Under the pieces are notes generated by a model that searched no databases, was not told where the DNA came from, and saw only the letters and a list, made by a program, of their open reading frames with translations. A stretch of 64,000 nucleotides of DNA, taken from NCBI GenBank assembly GCA_036023115.1, contig JAYKKT010000046.1, positions 1,913,501-1,977,500 of the forward strand, written 5' to 3'. Positions 37,901 through 50,700 of the stretch are shown piece by piece (the stretch's first letter is position 1; every line of letters starts with the position of its first letter). Position numbers and translations under genes: made by a program. The stretch is from Brasenia schreberi (lineage: Eukaryota > Streptophyta > Magnoliopsida > Nymphaeales > Cabombaceae).

Positions 37901-38305
37901 AGAATGAATGTGAATCTAACAGATTTTATGACTATGAATCATTATAAGCAACAAATAGTGAACATATATAGCTTCCAAACAATGTCGTGAGACTTTAAGT
38001 CATCACTAATACCAAAACCAAAACTAAAATGAAGCCTAATTCCTCGATAAGTTAGTCATTTACATTGACTCTTAGTCGCCATTGGATTAGTTATATATTT
38101 AGGAAACAATTCTATTTTTGGTTAGGTTATTGGCACCTAAGTTTTCCATATTTGTCAGTTTATTATTTGTTTTGTTTATTGGCAATGCTTGCTCCTCTAT
38201 ATGTACACATTGGCGTGCAGCTATAAATGAAGAAGTATAAGCATGCTTTACTATTGCAACGAGTGAACAGTTAATATTAAGTTCATATTCTCATTTTGAT
38301 AATGT
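34927..38305 (+). other. Possible transcribed region or gene relic, no confident gene
   Basis: A (CT)n leader-like start is followed by several stretches bounded by plausible splice signals, for example 35931-36000 ending GCG|GTAAGT. A 48-codon part of the frame at 35450 (TTLSPDQLVNSLIFGVLLVA) looks coding. The pieces do not join into a protein I recognise, and 36900-37500 turns into A-rich repeat DNA. It may be the 5' part of a gene broken by the transposon nest to the right, or a non-coding transcript. Confidence 0.25.
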
Positions 38306-38530
38306 TGAAGGAAAAAGAAGAAACGGATCTTTGCTCCTATTGGATCCATATCTGATCCAATAGGAGCTCCATGGTGTAACTTTTATTAAGTAGGGGCATA
38401 TTAGGAATTCAAATTAGAAGCCGCTATAAAATAAAAAACCCTACACCCTAGTCATTAACGTGAAAGAGGAGAGAGAGAAAGGGGGCGGCTGCCAAGAGTG
38501 TGGTGCCGACCCCAATCCATTGTAACTCCG
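38306..38530 (+). mobile_element. Copia-like solo or partial LTR
   Basis: Starts TGTTGAAGG, like the LTRs at 45799 and 62371 (TGTTGAAGATC). It has a TATA-like CTATAAAATAAA near 38426, then GGGGGCGGCTGCC as in the other copia LTRs of this window. A perfect 14-bp inverted repeat with a 7-base loop, GCTCCTATTGGATC/GATCCAATAGGAGC, lies at 38333-38346 and 38354-38367. The right end and target duplications could not be fixed, and no internal domain follows. Confidence 0.45.
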
Positions 38531-39429
38531 AATTTTATGATATTATTGATTGTTTTTCATTATTTGCTTTGTGTGTAAGAGTTTCTAAAGCCTGTTTTTT
38601 CCATTTCAGCTTCCTTGATGTTTTATATCCTTCTCTATTAATTTTTCTTCTACTGTTTGTGCAAATTAATTTAAATGTCCACTTCTCTTTTGAGCTTTTG
38701 ATGTTCATGGCATTCTACTATGGTGATGTTGGAAGCACAGTCCAGAAAGGCAATGCAGAACAGGTTAGATAAAAGTTTCTATCAGACATATAGCCATCCA
38801 CTTTAGTTAAGATGATGGGCTCATTCTTATATTATCACATATTGGTTTTATATACTTTCGGAACTACGAAATGTGCTATGCATGTTTTGAAGAGCTTATC
38901 AGCTAGTCTTCAACCAGGCCTTGATCCTCTGATACTTTTTCCTTCTGATTTTACTGTTACCATGTTTGATCATGACTGATGGTTTAGTGCTGGCTATGTG
39001 ATGAATACCAGTCTCAGGGACATGAAATTGTGATTAGTGGCAACAAAAGTTTCTAGTGTTTTGGAAAATAAATCATGAAGGCACATAATAAAATGTTTTT
39101 AATAGAAAATACATTTTAATATGTTGACATAAAACTTCATTTTTGGTTTAATGTGGCAAGCCCATTGTTCAAGGTTTTGCAACAACAATATCTCAAGGCT
39201 TTGCATGCTGAAGTTGCCAACACACATGCACTGTACACTTCATGATGGGGCCTATCCACAAGAGCAGAAGCGCCTAATGGTTATGGGGAAGAATTTCATT
39301 GATTCTTGAGAGACACTTAATTATTGATAGTCATGGATTTGGACAGGTTGCATGTAATTTGTGACTATAAAAATGGTAAATATTTTCTTAGTACGTGTTA
39401 ATATGATCTCATAGCGATGCTTAAATACA
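38531..39429. other. Spacer between LTR-like block and the LINE nest, no gene seen
   Basis: T-rich DNA. The hydrophobic frame ending at 38772 is a composition effect. No known element was recognised. Confidence 0.35.
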
Positions 39430-40227
39430 ATAAGAACAAGTAAGCCTTTTTCTATGCTAGATGGGGTTGGCTGCATGAATTCTTTGTTCGTATAGAGCTC
39501 AATCTTATGCCATGTTAACAGTTAACTCAACAAAATCTAGATCATTCTTTATTGTCTCCTAACACTTTTATCATCTTTCTTTTCCTCTTTTAACATTTTC
39601 ATCATGTAATTTCTCACACCTTTTTACCAAAGCTTCCATTGATTACTTTTACATGTGACTCCAAACCATCTTAAATGATTTTCTGTCATTTTGTCATCTA
39701 TTGATGCCACTCCCAATTTGTTTTTGACAACCTTATTATGAATATGGTCTTTCTTTATAAGACCACATATCCATCTCCAATATCTTCATTTCTACCACAA
39801 ACATCTTTTCTACACATTGATAATTAACTTCCCATCACTTATAACTATATAACATAAGGGTCTAATTACTATTCTAGAACATTTAACTTTCAACTTTAGT
39901 GATATCTTCTTATCACATAGAGTGTTTGATGTACCTCTTTGTTTCAACCAACATGCATTAATTCCATGTGTAACATCTCCATTCATTTTCAAATCACTTT
40001 CCTTCTAAGGGATGGAATGTGCACCAATCTTAATTTTCATGTTATGCAAAGTAACCAAATTATTAAACTTGCATTCCATATATTCTGTTTTTGTTCTACT
40101 AAGTCAGAATCCTTTATTTATTAATGTTTCTCTCCATAGCTTCAATTTCCTGTTAACTTTTTCCTTAGACTCATCCACTAATACAATGTCATTCCCCAAT
40201 AACATACACCAAGGAGCTTATCTTTAA

Positions 40228-40795
40228 CTAAGTCACACAGACACTTCTAAGGAGTGGAGTGTGGACCTCGACACGGGTGCGACACCGACAGCGACACCGT
40301 GTTGGTGCGGCATGGCAAAAAAAAAGATTTTTTTGTTGTTGTTGTAACTCACGGTTCTGCCATCTATGGTGTATTTATCTTACAGAACTTGATCAAAGAG
40401 GGAGTAATCCGTGAAGACGATGAAACCGAAGACTCTTAGTCGACTCGTGACCTTATCTCCCATGATGACCACATGAGTTACCTCATCATAGTTTCTAAAA
40501 TGCTCCTTCAGCTTTGTTTTCCATCATCTCTCATGAAACTCTGCCAATGAACATAGAAAAATATCTCAACGCGGACCTTATTCACTTCTTTTTGTGTGGA
40601 TATTTCACGCTTCAAAATTTGGTATCGATTTTGAAGTTCGGGTCTTTTTGGATAAATGGGTCCGCTCACTTGTTGTATCTTGAATATTATATATAATATA
40701 TAATATTATATATCCTAGCCGTGTCGGTGCACCCAAAATTTTTGAAATTTGTCATATCCCGCACCCGCACCAGTGTCCGCACCCGTGCGACATAG
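40228..40795. mobile_element. Non-autonomous DNA element (hAT-like) within the split LINE
   Basis: ATCTTTAA occurs at 40220-40227 and 40796-40803, and removing one copy plus the 568 bases between restores LINE text. The ends are CTAAGTCACACAGACAC and, as reverse complement, CTATGTCGCACGGGTGCGG, giving the short terminal repeat CTAWGTCRCAC. The 8-bp duplication suggests hAT, though the end does not carry the typical leading CA. Subterminal GACACGGGTGCGACACCG-like repeats are present. No coding capacity. Confidence 0.6.
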
Positions 40796-41038
40796 ATCTT
40801 TAATATACTTTGTTAACTCATCAATAACTAAGGTAAATAGATAGAGACTTAAAGTTGATGCTTGATGTAATTCAATATTAACTTTAAAGAAATCCATCAT
40901 TTCTTCATGAGTCCTCATACATGTTTGTTAATATCTTCCTTATTCTTATATATGGCATAATTGTACTCGTTCTCTATTCTTCATGAACCTTTTGATTTCT
41001 CTATATTTTATTAAATAACGTTTTAAGCTAAGTTAATA

Positions 41039-41422
41039 TGTACAAAAGATGTCCATAACATAAATAAAGATGTTGAGATAGATGAGTGGTCACACAAGTA
41101 AACATCGTATACATATGAGTTAATTAGAAACAAATCAGGAGTAGCACCAATAGAGGATAAAATGAGAAAAAATCATTTAAAATGGTTTGCACATGTAGAA
41201 AGACGACCAATGATGCTCCTATAAGAAGATATGAAAAACCAGATTGAGAAAATGTTAAAAGAAAAAGGGAACGACCACAAAGTGTTAGAAAAAAAAAATA
41301 GAATGATATAGTTTATATTGAGTTAACTGCTACCATGGCATATGATAGGACTCTCTGGAAACAAAGAATCCATGTAGCCGACCCCATCTAGTATGGAAAA
41401 AGGCTTAGTTGTTGTTGTAATC
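41039..41422 (+). mobile_element. 5'-truncated RTE LINE inserted in the minus-strand RTE
   Basis: Matches 7914-8300 of the plus-strand copy, from ACAAAAGATGTC through ATGAGTGGTCA to the GGCTTAGTTGTTGTTG tail. It is flanked by long target duplications, TTTTAAGCTAAGT(T)AATAT, at 41021-41038 and 41423-41439, as expected for a LINE that copies itself at a nick. Confidence 0.85.
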
Positions 41423-41487
41423 TTTTAAGCTAAGTAATATCCATCTAGCCTAGGAGTACATCTATAGGAATATTTTCTAGTCGTGTC

Positions 41488-41819
41488 TGATGAAGATCAA
41501 GTTAAATCTTGATTAATTAGTGTTACTATTTAGTTATAAGCGTATACATAGAGTCATAGGTAAGTTTGAGTCATGTATATTATGGTATTTTGTAATACGG
41601 GTCCTAATGGATCAAGAACCGTAATCCAGTAGTCACTTACTAGGGGTATTATAGTCTTTCAAGTTAGATCAGCCATATAAGTAGTCATTAGGACTGCCAT
41701 TAGGTTTTAACGAAAATTAGAGGGTGGCGCCAAGGATTAGCCGACCAACACCTCAATGTCTTCTTCTTGTATTCGGCTTTCATCAATAAAGAAGTTTATG
41801 TTGCTGATTAATTTCAACA
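41488..41819 (+). repeat. 5' LTR of copia 1
   Basis: Starts TGATGAAGATC (TG to TGA change against the 3' LTR's TGTTGAAGATC) and ends TTTCAACA, directly followed by the primer-binding site. Confidence 0.92.
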
Positions 41820-42039
41820 TGGTATCAGAGCCTCTTGTGGCCGTTTAGTATCAATCATCGAAGAAAATCAACAAAAAGAAGTCGTGGGCACAGTGAAGAA
41901 CCCGCAGGACAACAAGTTCTTCTCTTTCTTGTTCTTTTAAATTGGTATTTGAGTGATTTAATTATAAAATCGTTGTTAGATTCATTACCTCTCACCGTGA
42001 ATATCTGCATTAGTAATCTACAAGTGATGCACTACAACA

Positions 42040-45000
42040 GTTCGATGAAATGTCCAAGAGGAAGTGAGACAATTGTTTCATTTAAAAATTCAATTTTTTA
42101 GTGGTCAACCGATTGGGGCAGATTTAAAGGTATTCCTTCAGTGAGATATCATCCGAATATGAATCTGTATAACATCCTCATCAGGGAAAAACTTCCATCT
42201 TTGAGTACAATATACTCACTCCTTAGAGGAGAAGATAGGAAGCTTCTTAAAAAAGAAAAATAAAATTAATTCTGAGACTCAACATTTGTAGGGAAAAATA
42301 CTTATCCTTCTTTCACTAGAGGAAGAGGAGGTTATGGCAGAGGCAGAGGCATATCTGGACAGACACCTAAAGAGAAAGATAAGATCAACTGCTCTCACTG
42401 TGGGAAACCATGACACACCAAGGAAACTTGCTGGGAGTTAGTTGTAAAACCTACCTATTTTCCAAATAGAAACAACAGAGCATATTTTAGTAGTGATCAG
42501 AATGAAAAGCAGAAGACCGAAGAAAGTATACCTTCTTTAGCTGATATGAGAAAGAAAATTGAATTATTGAAGGCACGTTTGATTGATCCGCAACAACCTT
42601 CTTCATCCTCTCATAACGAATCACAAGCATCTATTGCCTATCCTTTCTCATTTCTAACTCAGGGTAATATAAATTCTTCTTATTCAAGGATATGGGTTAT
42701 TGATTCAGGTGCTACAGATCATATGGTCAGCATAAGAGATTTCTTTGATAACTATGAATTGACATAGGCACATATCAATATTAGACTGGCAGATGGATCT
42801 CTTACGCCAATAGTGGGAAAATGAAGTATTATCACATCTTTTGGCACATTGAAAACGTTTTACATATTCCAAACATATCAGTAAACCTATTATCTGTCTT
42901 TGTTATGACTCAATGTCGTATAATCTTTGATTCCACTGGATGTGTCTTTCAAGAACTGAAGACGAGGAAGATCTTTAGTCAGGGTAATGAGAGGAGAGGC
43001 CTCTACTTTTGCGAGGGTAATAAATGTGCTGCACTACAATCAACAATTATTACTCAGAGACAGAAGGAGCATATACCTCGTTGGCACTAGCGGTTAGGCC
43101 ATTTACCATTTTCCAAAATAAAGATGTTATTACCTGAATTTAGTGATTGTAATGATTTGAACTTGAATTGTGAAACTTGCCAGAAGGCAAAACACCATCG
43201 TATTTCATTTCCTTTAAATGAAGAAAGATCTTTCATTCCTTTTAATATTGTGCATTCAGATATTTAGGGCCCTAGTTCGACAACTTCTATGTAGGGATAT
43301 AAGTATTTTGTATCATTTATTGATGATTGCACTAGGTTTACTGTAATTTACCTTATGAAGACTAAAGACGAAGTAAAGGAAATTATTCCTCTATATTGTC
43401 AGTTTGTACAGACGCAATTTCAGAGTACCATGAAGATCTTTCACAGTGATAATGGTGGAGAATTTATATCACGATCCCTTCATTCGTATTTTCTATTGCA
43501 TGGCATCTTACATCAGACTTCATGTTCTCACTCTCCTCAACAGAATGGTGTAGCTGAAAGGAAGAATCATCATATTTTAGAAGTTGCAAGGACTCTCTTA
43601 ATTGGATGCAATGTACCAAAATATTATTGGGGTAAAACAGTCTTAACATCAATTTTTCTTATAAATCGCATGCCAAGCAAGGTGCTCAGTGGTAATACTC
43701 CATTTCATTCCCTATATCCTTCTTAGAAACAATTCTATTTATTACCAAGGGTTTTTGGCAGTACATGCTTTGTTTATATTTATCAAGGTGCCAGAGATAA
43801 ACTTGATGCAAGATCAATGAAGTGCATCTTCTTGGGATATTTGACTACTAAAAAAGGTTATAAGTGTTATGATCCATCCAAAAAGAGGTTTTATGTTACA
43901 ATGGATGCCACCTTTCATGAAGACATTCTATTTTATGGAGTGCAGGAAGAACCTTCGTCAGAAATACAGTCTACTCAAGTGATCCCACTTCCTACAGCTA
44001 AAATTACATCTACTCATGAAAATGCAGGTGAATGACAAGTGTATAACAGAGGAAACACAGGGATTATCTTTCCATATCAGACTGTCACCCGAGATCAAAA
44101 TTTCCAAAGTGAATCAGATTTACCTCCTCTTCAGATAACCTCTCATAATTCGGATATCAAAATTGATGATTTACCTATTGTAATTAGAAAAGGGAAGCGT
44201 GCCGCTGCAAAATATGCATTGGACAAAATGATATCATTCTCTCATTATCCTAGGGAATATTAGCTATTTGTGATGAATACAACAAATACTTTTGTACCAA
44301 GGACCTATGAAGAGGCTAAAGTATATCTAGAATGGAAAACGGCCATGGAAGAGGAAATTTCAGCTTTAGTACGAAATCATACCTGGGAATTGACAGAAGA
44401 CTGTAGGATGTAAGTGGGTATTCTCAGTCAAATATAAGGCATATGAGAATATAGAAAAATATAAGACAAGATTAGTTGCAAAAGGATATAGTCAGTCCTA
44501 CGACATAGATTACACATAGACATTTGCTCCAGTAGCCAAGATGAATACCATCAGAATCTTGTTTAGCTTGGCAGTTAATAAAAGATGGGAATTATGGTAG
44601 CTGGACGTGAAGAATGCATTCCTTCAGGGTAATCTCAGGGAAGACATTTATATGGACTTGCCACCAGGATACTTTAATGGGAATGAACAAGGAAAAGTGT
44701 GCAAACTAAAGAAATCAATTTATGAATTGAAACAATCTCTACGGGCATGATTTGAAAAATTTAGCGATGGAATTCAGACTCTGGGGTTTAAACAATGCAT
44801 CAACGATCATACACTATTCATTAAGCAAGGCAAGAGAACAATTATGTTACTGGTGTACATTGATGACACTACACGTATTGGTGAGCTAAAGAAACAACTC
44901 AATATTTTATTTGACTTGAAAGATTTGGGAAGATTAAATTACTTTTTCGGTATAGAGGTGATTCATAGCAACAATGCATTATTCTTGAGTAAAAGGAAAT

Positions 45001-45733
45001 ATATTCTGGACTTGTTGAAGGAAACAAAAATGGAAGACTGTCGTGTATGCTAAATTCCTATGGTGTCTCTCAAGGAGGATGATAATAATAGTGCAGAACC
45101 ATATGAGGATATCGGAAGGTACTAGAAATTAGTGGGGAAGCTAATATACATCACTATTACACGTCCTGATATCAGTTTTGTTGTTGGCTATGTGAGCAGA
45201 TAGATGCATAATCCTTCCAAACATCATATGAGTATAGTCTTTCAATTCATCATATACTTGAAGTCTACACTAACCCATGATTTATTGTATACGGTGAATT
45301 CATCCTTGGATCTAAAGAAATATTTAGATGCTGATTGGGCAGGTTCGAAGACAAACAGAAAATCAACCACTGTGTATGTGGTATGTTTGAGAGGAAACAT
45401 TGTATCTTAGACAAGGAAGAAACAATCAGTTATGTCTAGATCGAGTGTAGAAGCAGAATATCGTGCAATTGCTTCGGGCATGTGTGAAGGGATATGGGTT
45501 TTATCCCTCTTAACAGAACTTGGCTTCAAAGTAGATACTCCGATTACCTTTTACACTGATAGTAGAGCAGCTTTTCAGCTTGCCTTAAATCCTGTTTTTC
45601 ATGAACGAACGAAGCATATTGAGATAGATTGTCACTTCATCAGAGAAAAGATTACACAAGGCATCTTCAATCTGATTCATGTATGCTCAGAAGACCAATT
45701 GGAGGATATTTTCACAAAACCTTCATCAGTCTG
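42040..45733 (+). pseudogene. Broken gag-pol of copia 1
   Basis: Copia order is preserved. Gag remains with a zinc knuckle INCSHCGKP at about 42390, whose His is followed by a stop. Next are aspartic protease VIDSGATDHMVS near 42698, the GAG-pre/integrase zinc region CETCQKAKHHR near 43170, integrase core SDNGGEFISR near 43445 and HSPQQNGVAERKN near 43530, reverse transcriptase with YIDD near 44856, and RNase H with FYTDSRAAFQLALNP near 45550. About ten in-frame stops and shifts break it, for example before TGGAAAACGG at 44331 and at 45052. It is close in sequence to copia 4 (56675-62689), so both belong to one lineage. Confidence 0.85.
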
Positions 45734-45798
45734 AGGATTTCAGAAAGCTCTCCATCAGCTAAAAATTACAAACCTTCAAGATTCAACTTGAGGGGGCG

Positions 45799-46129
45799 TG
45801 TTGAAGATCAAGTTAAATCTTGATTAATTAGTGTTACTATTTAGTTATAAGTGTATACATAGAGTTATAGGTAAGTTTGAGTCATGTATATTATGGTATT
45901 TTGTAATACGGGTCTTAATGGATCAGGAACCGTAATCCAGTAGTCACTTACTAGGGGTATTATAGTCTTTTAAGTTAGATCAGTCATATAAGTAGTCATT
46001 AGGACTGCCATTAGGTTTTAACGAAAATTAGAGGGGGCGGCATGGATTGGCCGACCAACACCTCAGTGTCTTCTTCTTGTATTCGGCTTTCATCAATAAA
46101 GAAGTTTATGTTGCTGTTTAATTTCAACA
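45799..46129 (+). repeat. 3' LTR of copia 1
   Basis: Begins TGTTGAAGATCAAG after the polypurine tract and ends TTTCAACA before the GTGTC target duplication. Confidence 0.92.
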
Positions 46130-46877
46130 GTGTCGATTTAAGAGCCTCTTTGACTTTGTTCTTTTGAATACGTTGATGAAAATTATGATTTATATGATTT
46201 ATATACTCTTTTGAATTTGTTAGCTCTCCCAAGCTAATACTAGTATCTATATTTTCGTTAAAAAACTTATGAAAATAATTTTTGTATATATTTGTAATGT
46301 TTATCGCTTGTCATCGGAATCTTCTCATCATCAACTATGATGCATATAAGAGAAGTAAGATTCTTAGTTTTCTTATTTTGAGTCTTAGCTATCCTAAAAA
46401 TAATTATTTTGCCTTCTTTTTAGTTAAGCTTTTATATAAATCTTCCCTTTGGTTTCACTTCACTAATGGTTTTTTTTGTTTCTTTCTTTGCTTTTTTATA
46501 AGCCTCTCAAGTTTTGTCAATCTTGTTGGCATAATGCAATTTTTAACAAGCCTTCTTTGCCTTAACTTTGTTTTGCATAGCTTCGCTCTACCACCAGTTT
46601 TCTTTTGTGCTGGTACACCTCTCTTAAATTCATCAAACACATCTTTTGTCACTTTCCTAATATGTTTTATCATATTGTTTCATATGTTATAAGCTGCACC
46701 TACATAATTCCAAGCATCCTCTTCAGGAACTTTCTTTTAAGTATATCTTCTTTCTTATTTTTAAGGTTCCACCATTTCGTCCGAGTAGCTCTACGTCTTT
46801 GCCTTTTTGTTCACTTTCTTCTTGTTAATGTGTTGTGTTAATGTGCTTTGTGTTAATGTGTTGTGTCGTGTGAGTCA

Positions 46878-47179
46878 TGTCAAGTCTAAATGATTAATGG
46901 GTCGTGTCATGTATTGTGTAGTTGAGTTTGTGACCCAATGGATCTGGATCAGATCCATTGTGAACTGTATTCATACTTAGGGTTAATTATGTCTTTTAAG
47001 TTTTAAGTTAGATTAGGTTTAATATAAATCTAGAGTCATTGGGGTTAGAGCAATAAGGGGGAAAAGAAAATCTGGCGGCAGCCAGAATCAGTGGTCGAGT
47101 ATGTCAGAGATTCAAAGGATGATTAATAAAGTTCTTTTCTTCAGATTTCATCAATGAAATCTGTGCAAAAGATGCAATA
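46878..47179 (+). repeat. 5' LTR of copia 2
   Basis: Begins TGTCAAGTCTAAATG. Contains a 9-bp perfect inverted repeat CAATGGATC/GATCCATTG with a 7-base loop at 46936-46960. The end is set by the primer site at 47180; three bases may separate a CA terminus from it. Confidence 0.8.
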
Positions 47180-47787
47180 TGATATCAGAGCATAGGACGT
47201 AAAATCAGAGGCCTGCTGTGATACTTAGTACCTTTAAATAATCACAAGTAAGTCGATACATTAGTTTTCTGCATAGTTAATGAAAAGAAGACTATAAATT
47301 CATTAGACAGTGTGTCAATATCAAGAGAACATCAGTGACAACGGGTGACAGGAAACCCTAATCAGTCATTAAAATTGAGAATCGTTAATATCATCACTAA
47401 TCGCAAGTCAGATTAGTGATATACGTTGATTCACAGGCCATAAAATTAGATTCTTACTGGTTATTATCAAACGGCCACTAAAGAGAATCGTTAATATCAA
47501 TAGACAACAATATTTTGAATCACGAGTTGCTATGGAATGGTGTAAGATATTGACTGAATCATTAATATCACCACAAGTGGCAGTGGAAAGTGTAGTGAGA
47601 CATTGATTGAATTATCAACATCACCATCCACCATCGATAACAACCTGCAACAACAAAAGGGAGTGTTAGAAATATCAAGCAAAAGTCGGCTGAACAAATA
47701 CAGAGATATTACTGAAACATGTACAACTATCATCATCAAATAGGGTATTAAGAAATCAAACCCTAATACCCACAAGTCTTGATCAAG

Positions 47788-50700
47788 ATGGATGATAAAT
47801 TGAAAGAGGAAACTATATTAACTACTTATGGAGAGGATCAGAAGGCTGAACTATTTCAAATCACAAACATTCGGTTAGATGGAAGAAATTATAGGGAATA
47901 GGCCAGGTCTATTGAACTTGTATTACGATTCAGAGGGAAATCTTACATTATCAGACAAAATTCCTCTAGAAGGAAGCAGTGCAAACTATGAAAAGTGGGT
48001 TAAAGAAGATGCTCTTGTAAGTTCATGGCTAATTCAATCCATGAACCCATCTATCAGTAAAACTTTTATGTATATGTAATCAGCTGCTGAGATTTGGACT
48101 GCAGTAGAAGAAACTTACTCTAGACAGAAGAATACGAGATTATTGAGAGGATTAGAAAATATCGTCAAGGAACCGGATCAATAAGTGAGTATTATGGGGA
48201 ACTGCGTGAACTATGGAATGAACAAAGACATATTATGGAAAACAAATGCAGTCACTGTGTAAAAGAGAGAACAACTGAAGCTGAGATTCGAAAAGTGTTT
48301 TATCTGCTATGGGGAGTTTCATCGGATTATGAATCTATCAAATTAAACATTCTAAGCAAGGAAGAACTTCCGTCACTAGGAACAATATACTCACTTTTAT
48401 TAAGGAAAGAAGACAAAAAAATTTAGAGAAAGGCGAACATATACAAGTGGAAAAATCTGCATTTGTTGGTAGATGACAGAGTAATTATCATAGAGGAAGA
48501 GAATCATTCAGAGGCAGAGGAAGAGGCATGAATCAATACTATGATGATAGAAGCAAACTCCAGTGCACACATTGTGGAAAGAAGAGACACACAAAAGAAT
48601 AATGTTGGGAAATTATTGAAAAACCTGCAGAATATAGAGATTATGGCAAGAAACCACAGTATAAAGATTATGGCAAGAAACCAGAGTATAAAGATTATGG
48701 CAGTCATGTGGCAACCATATCTGAAAAGAAGGCTGAAATGAATCCAATAAATGAAGTGGCAGAATTAAAGAAGCAGATTGCAGAAATTGAAACACATTTG
48801 CGAGATCAACCTTCAACTTTCTCATAAAAAACAGAATCAAGTCCTCCTACTTCATACAGAATCAGTGGTAATTACTTATTTAAAGATTCTTCAGTCCTTT
48901 CTAATTGGATAATAGATTCAGGGGCTACTAATCATATGGTAGGAAACAAGTCTAACCTCATGCAGTATGAAGCGAATTCAAACCCTCAGTATGTAAAAGT
49001 TATAAATGGTTCGTTGATTCCCATGGCAGGAAAGGGAACATTTCAAAAAGATAATCTCAGACTTAATTCAGTGATATATATTCCAGAGTTTCCTGTAAAT
49101 CTACTTTCAGTAAGTTCATTGGTTAGAGATATGAATTGTACAGTTACATTTTCTCCATATGGCTGTGTTTTTCAGGATTTGAAGACGAGAATAATCTTTG
49201 GTCGTGGTGAACTATGCAATGGACTATATATACTATCTGGAGATCATATTCCAAAACATCAAAGAGCATTGACAACTAGTACTACTGAAAAAGAAATAAA
49301 GATTTGCATTAGTAGATTATGACATTTGCCTGTTGAGAACTTGTTTCTATTATAATTCCTAATGGTGTGGTAATTCAATGCGATGTATGCCAAAGAGCAA
49401 AACATCATAGAGCTACTTTTCCTAGTAGTAATTCAAGATCAATTGTTCCTTTTGAGTTGATACATTCAGATGTTTGGGGGCCATGTATGATACCTTCTGT
49501 TGGAAATTTTAAATACTTTGTTACATTTATTGATGATTTTTCCAGACTTATATTTGTTTATTTAATGAAGTCTAAGTCATAAATCTCTTCTATTTTTTCT
49601 CTGGTTCATAATCTTATCAAGACTCAGTTTGGATATACTGTTAAAACACTCAAATTGGATAACGGTGGAGAATATTGTAATACTCAATTGGAATCTTCAA
49701 TCTCATGGTATTTTACATCAGACATCTTGTGTTTATACACCACAATAGAATGGAGTAGCTGAAAGAAAGAATCGACATATTTTGGAGATTGCTAGAACTT
49801 TACTCCTTGAGCATAATGTTCCGAAATATTTCTGGCATGAGACAATTCTTACAGCGGTATATATCATGAACAGAATTCCAATTGTGACTCTTGCAGGAAA
49901 GTCACCGTTCAAGATGATTAAAGTAGAGGATAATCCATTCCATATTATTCCGATAATATTTGGATGCGTTTGCTATGTGCATGTTCACCAGCAATTTAGA
50001 GATAAACTTTATCAAAGAGCGATAAAATGTATTTTCATTGGATATTCTTGTGAGAAGAAAGGATATATCTGTTATGATCCTAAGTCTCATAAAAGATATA
50101 TTTCTATGGATGTAACTTTATTTGAAACTACTCCATACTACAACAATCAGAATGATATTTCCAATTATACTCTTAAAGAATTAGGTCTTTCCAAAATTAG
50201 TGAAAGTGAAGAATCATATTAAGGAAACTCTCTTACTGGAGCAGATCAAATTCAAGAAGACAAAGGAATACAAGTATACCGAAAGGGGAAGAGAAATATT
50301 TTTATGAAACAACAAACCGAGATGATGAATAAGGGGGAGAAACAATATCTGCTTCAAATGACAGTATAGAAGGTTCAAATAATGAGAACCTAGATGACTC
50401 AGATGTTCCCATAGCACTCAGAAAAGGAAAGAGATCATGTCGTAAATATCCAATTTCTCAGTTCATATCTTATGATCGATTATCAGAAGGTTATCAAAAA
50501 GTTGTGTTAAAGTCTAAGATGTATCAAATTCCAAAAATTTATTTTGAAGCATCTAAAGACAAGCAGTAGGTTGAAGCTATGAAGTGAAAGATACAAGGCA
50601 CGCCTTGTAGCAAAGGCGCATACACACGGACATATGGAGTGGATTACTACGAAACTTTTTCTCCGGTGGCAAAGGCGAACACGATTCGAGTTCTCCTTTC

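Larger units (their letters stand above)
41488..46129 (+). mobile_element. Copia retrotransposon 1, LTRs and target duplication intact, coding region decayed
   Basis: A complete 4.6-kb element. 5-bp target duplications GTGTC lie at 41483-41487 and 46130-46134. LTRs are at 41488-41819 and 45799-46129. The primer site TGGTATCAGAGC is at 41820 and the polypurine tract TTGAGGGGGC lies just before the 3' LTR. By eye the LTRs differ at about 14 positions of 331, so the insertion is not recent. It sits inside the minus-strand RTE LINE. Confidence 0.92.

Noticed and set aside
38500..38772. Hydrophobic 90-codon frame resembling a membrane protein
   Set aside because: T-rich DNA gives Phe/Leu-rich translation in any frame; there is no conserved motif and it follows an LTR-like block.
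46839..46877. TTAATGTGTTGTG repeats as a possible target duplication or LTR start of copia 2
   Set aside because: No matching copy occurs after 55750, and the LTR start TGTCAAGTC is fixed by comparison with 51960.
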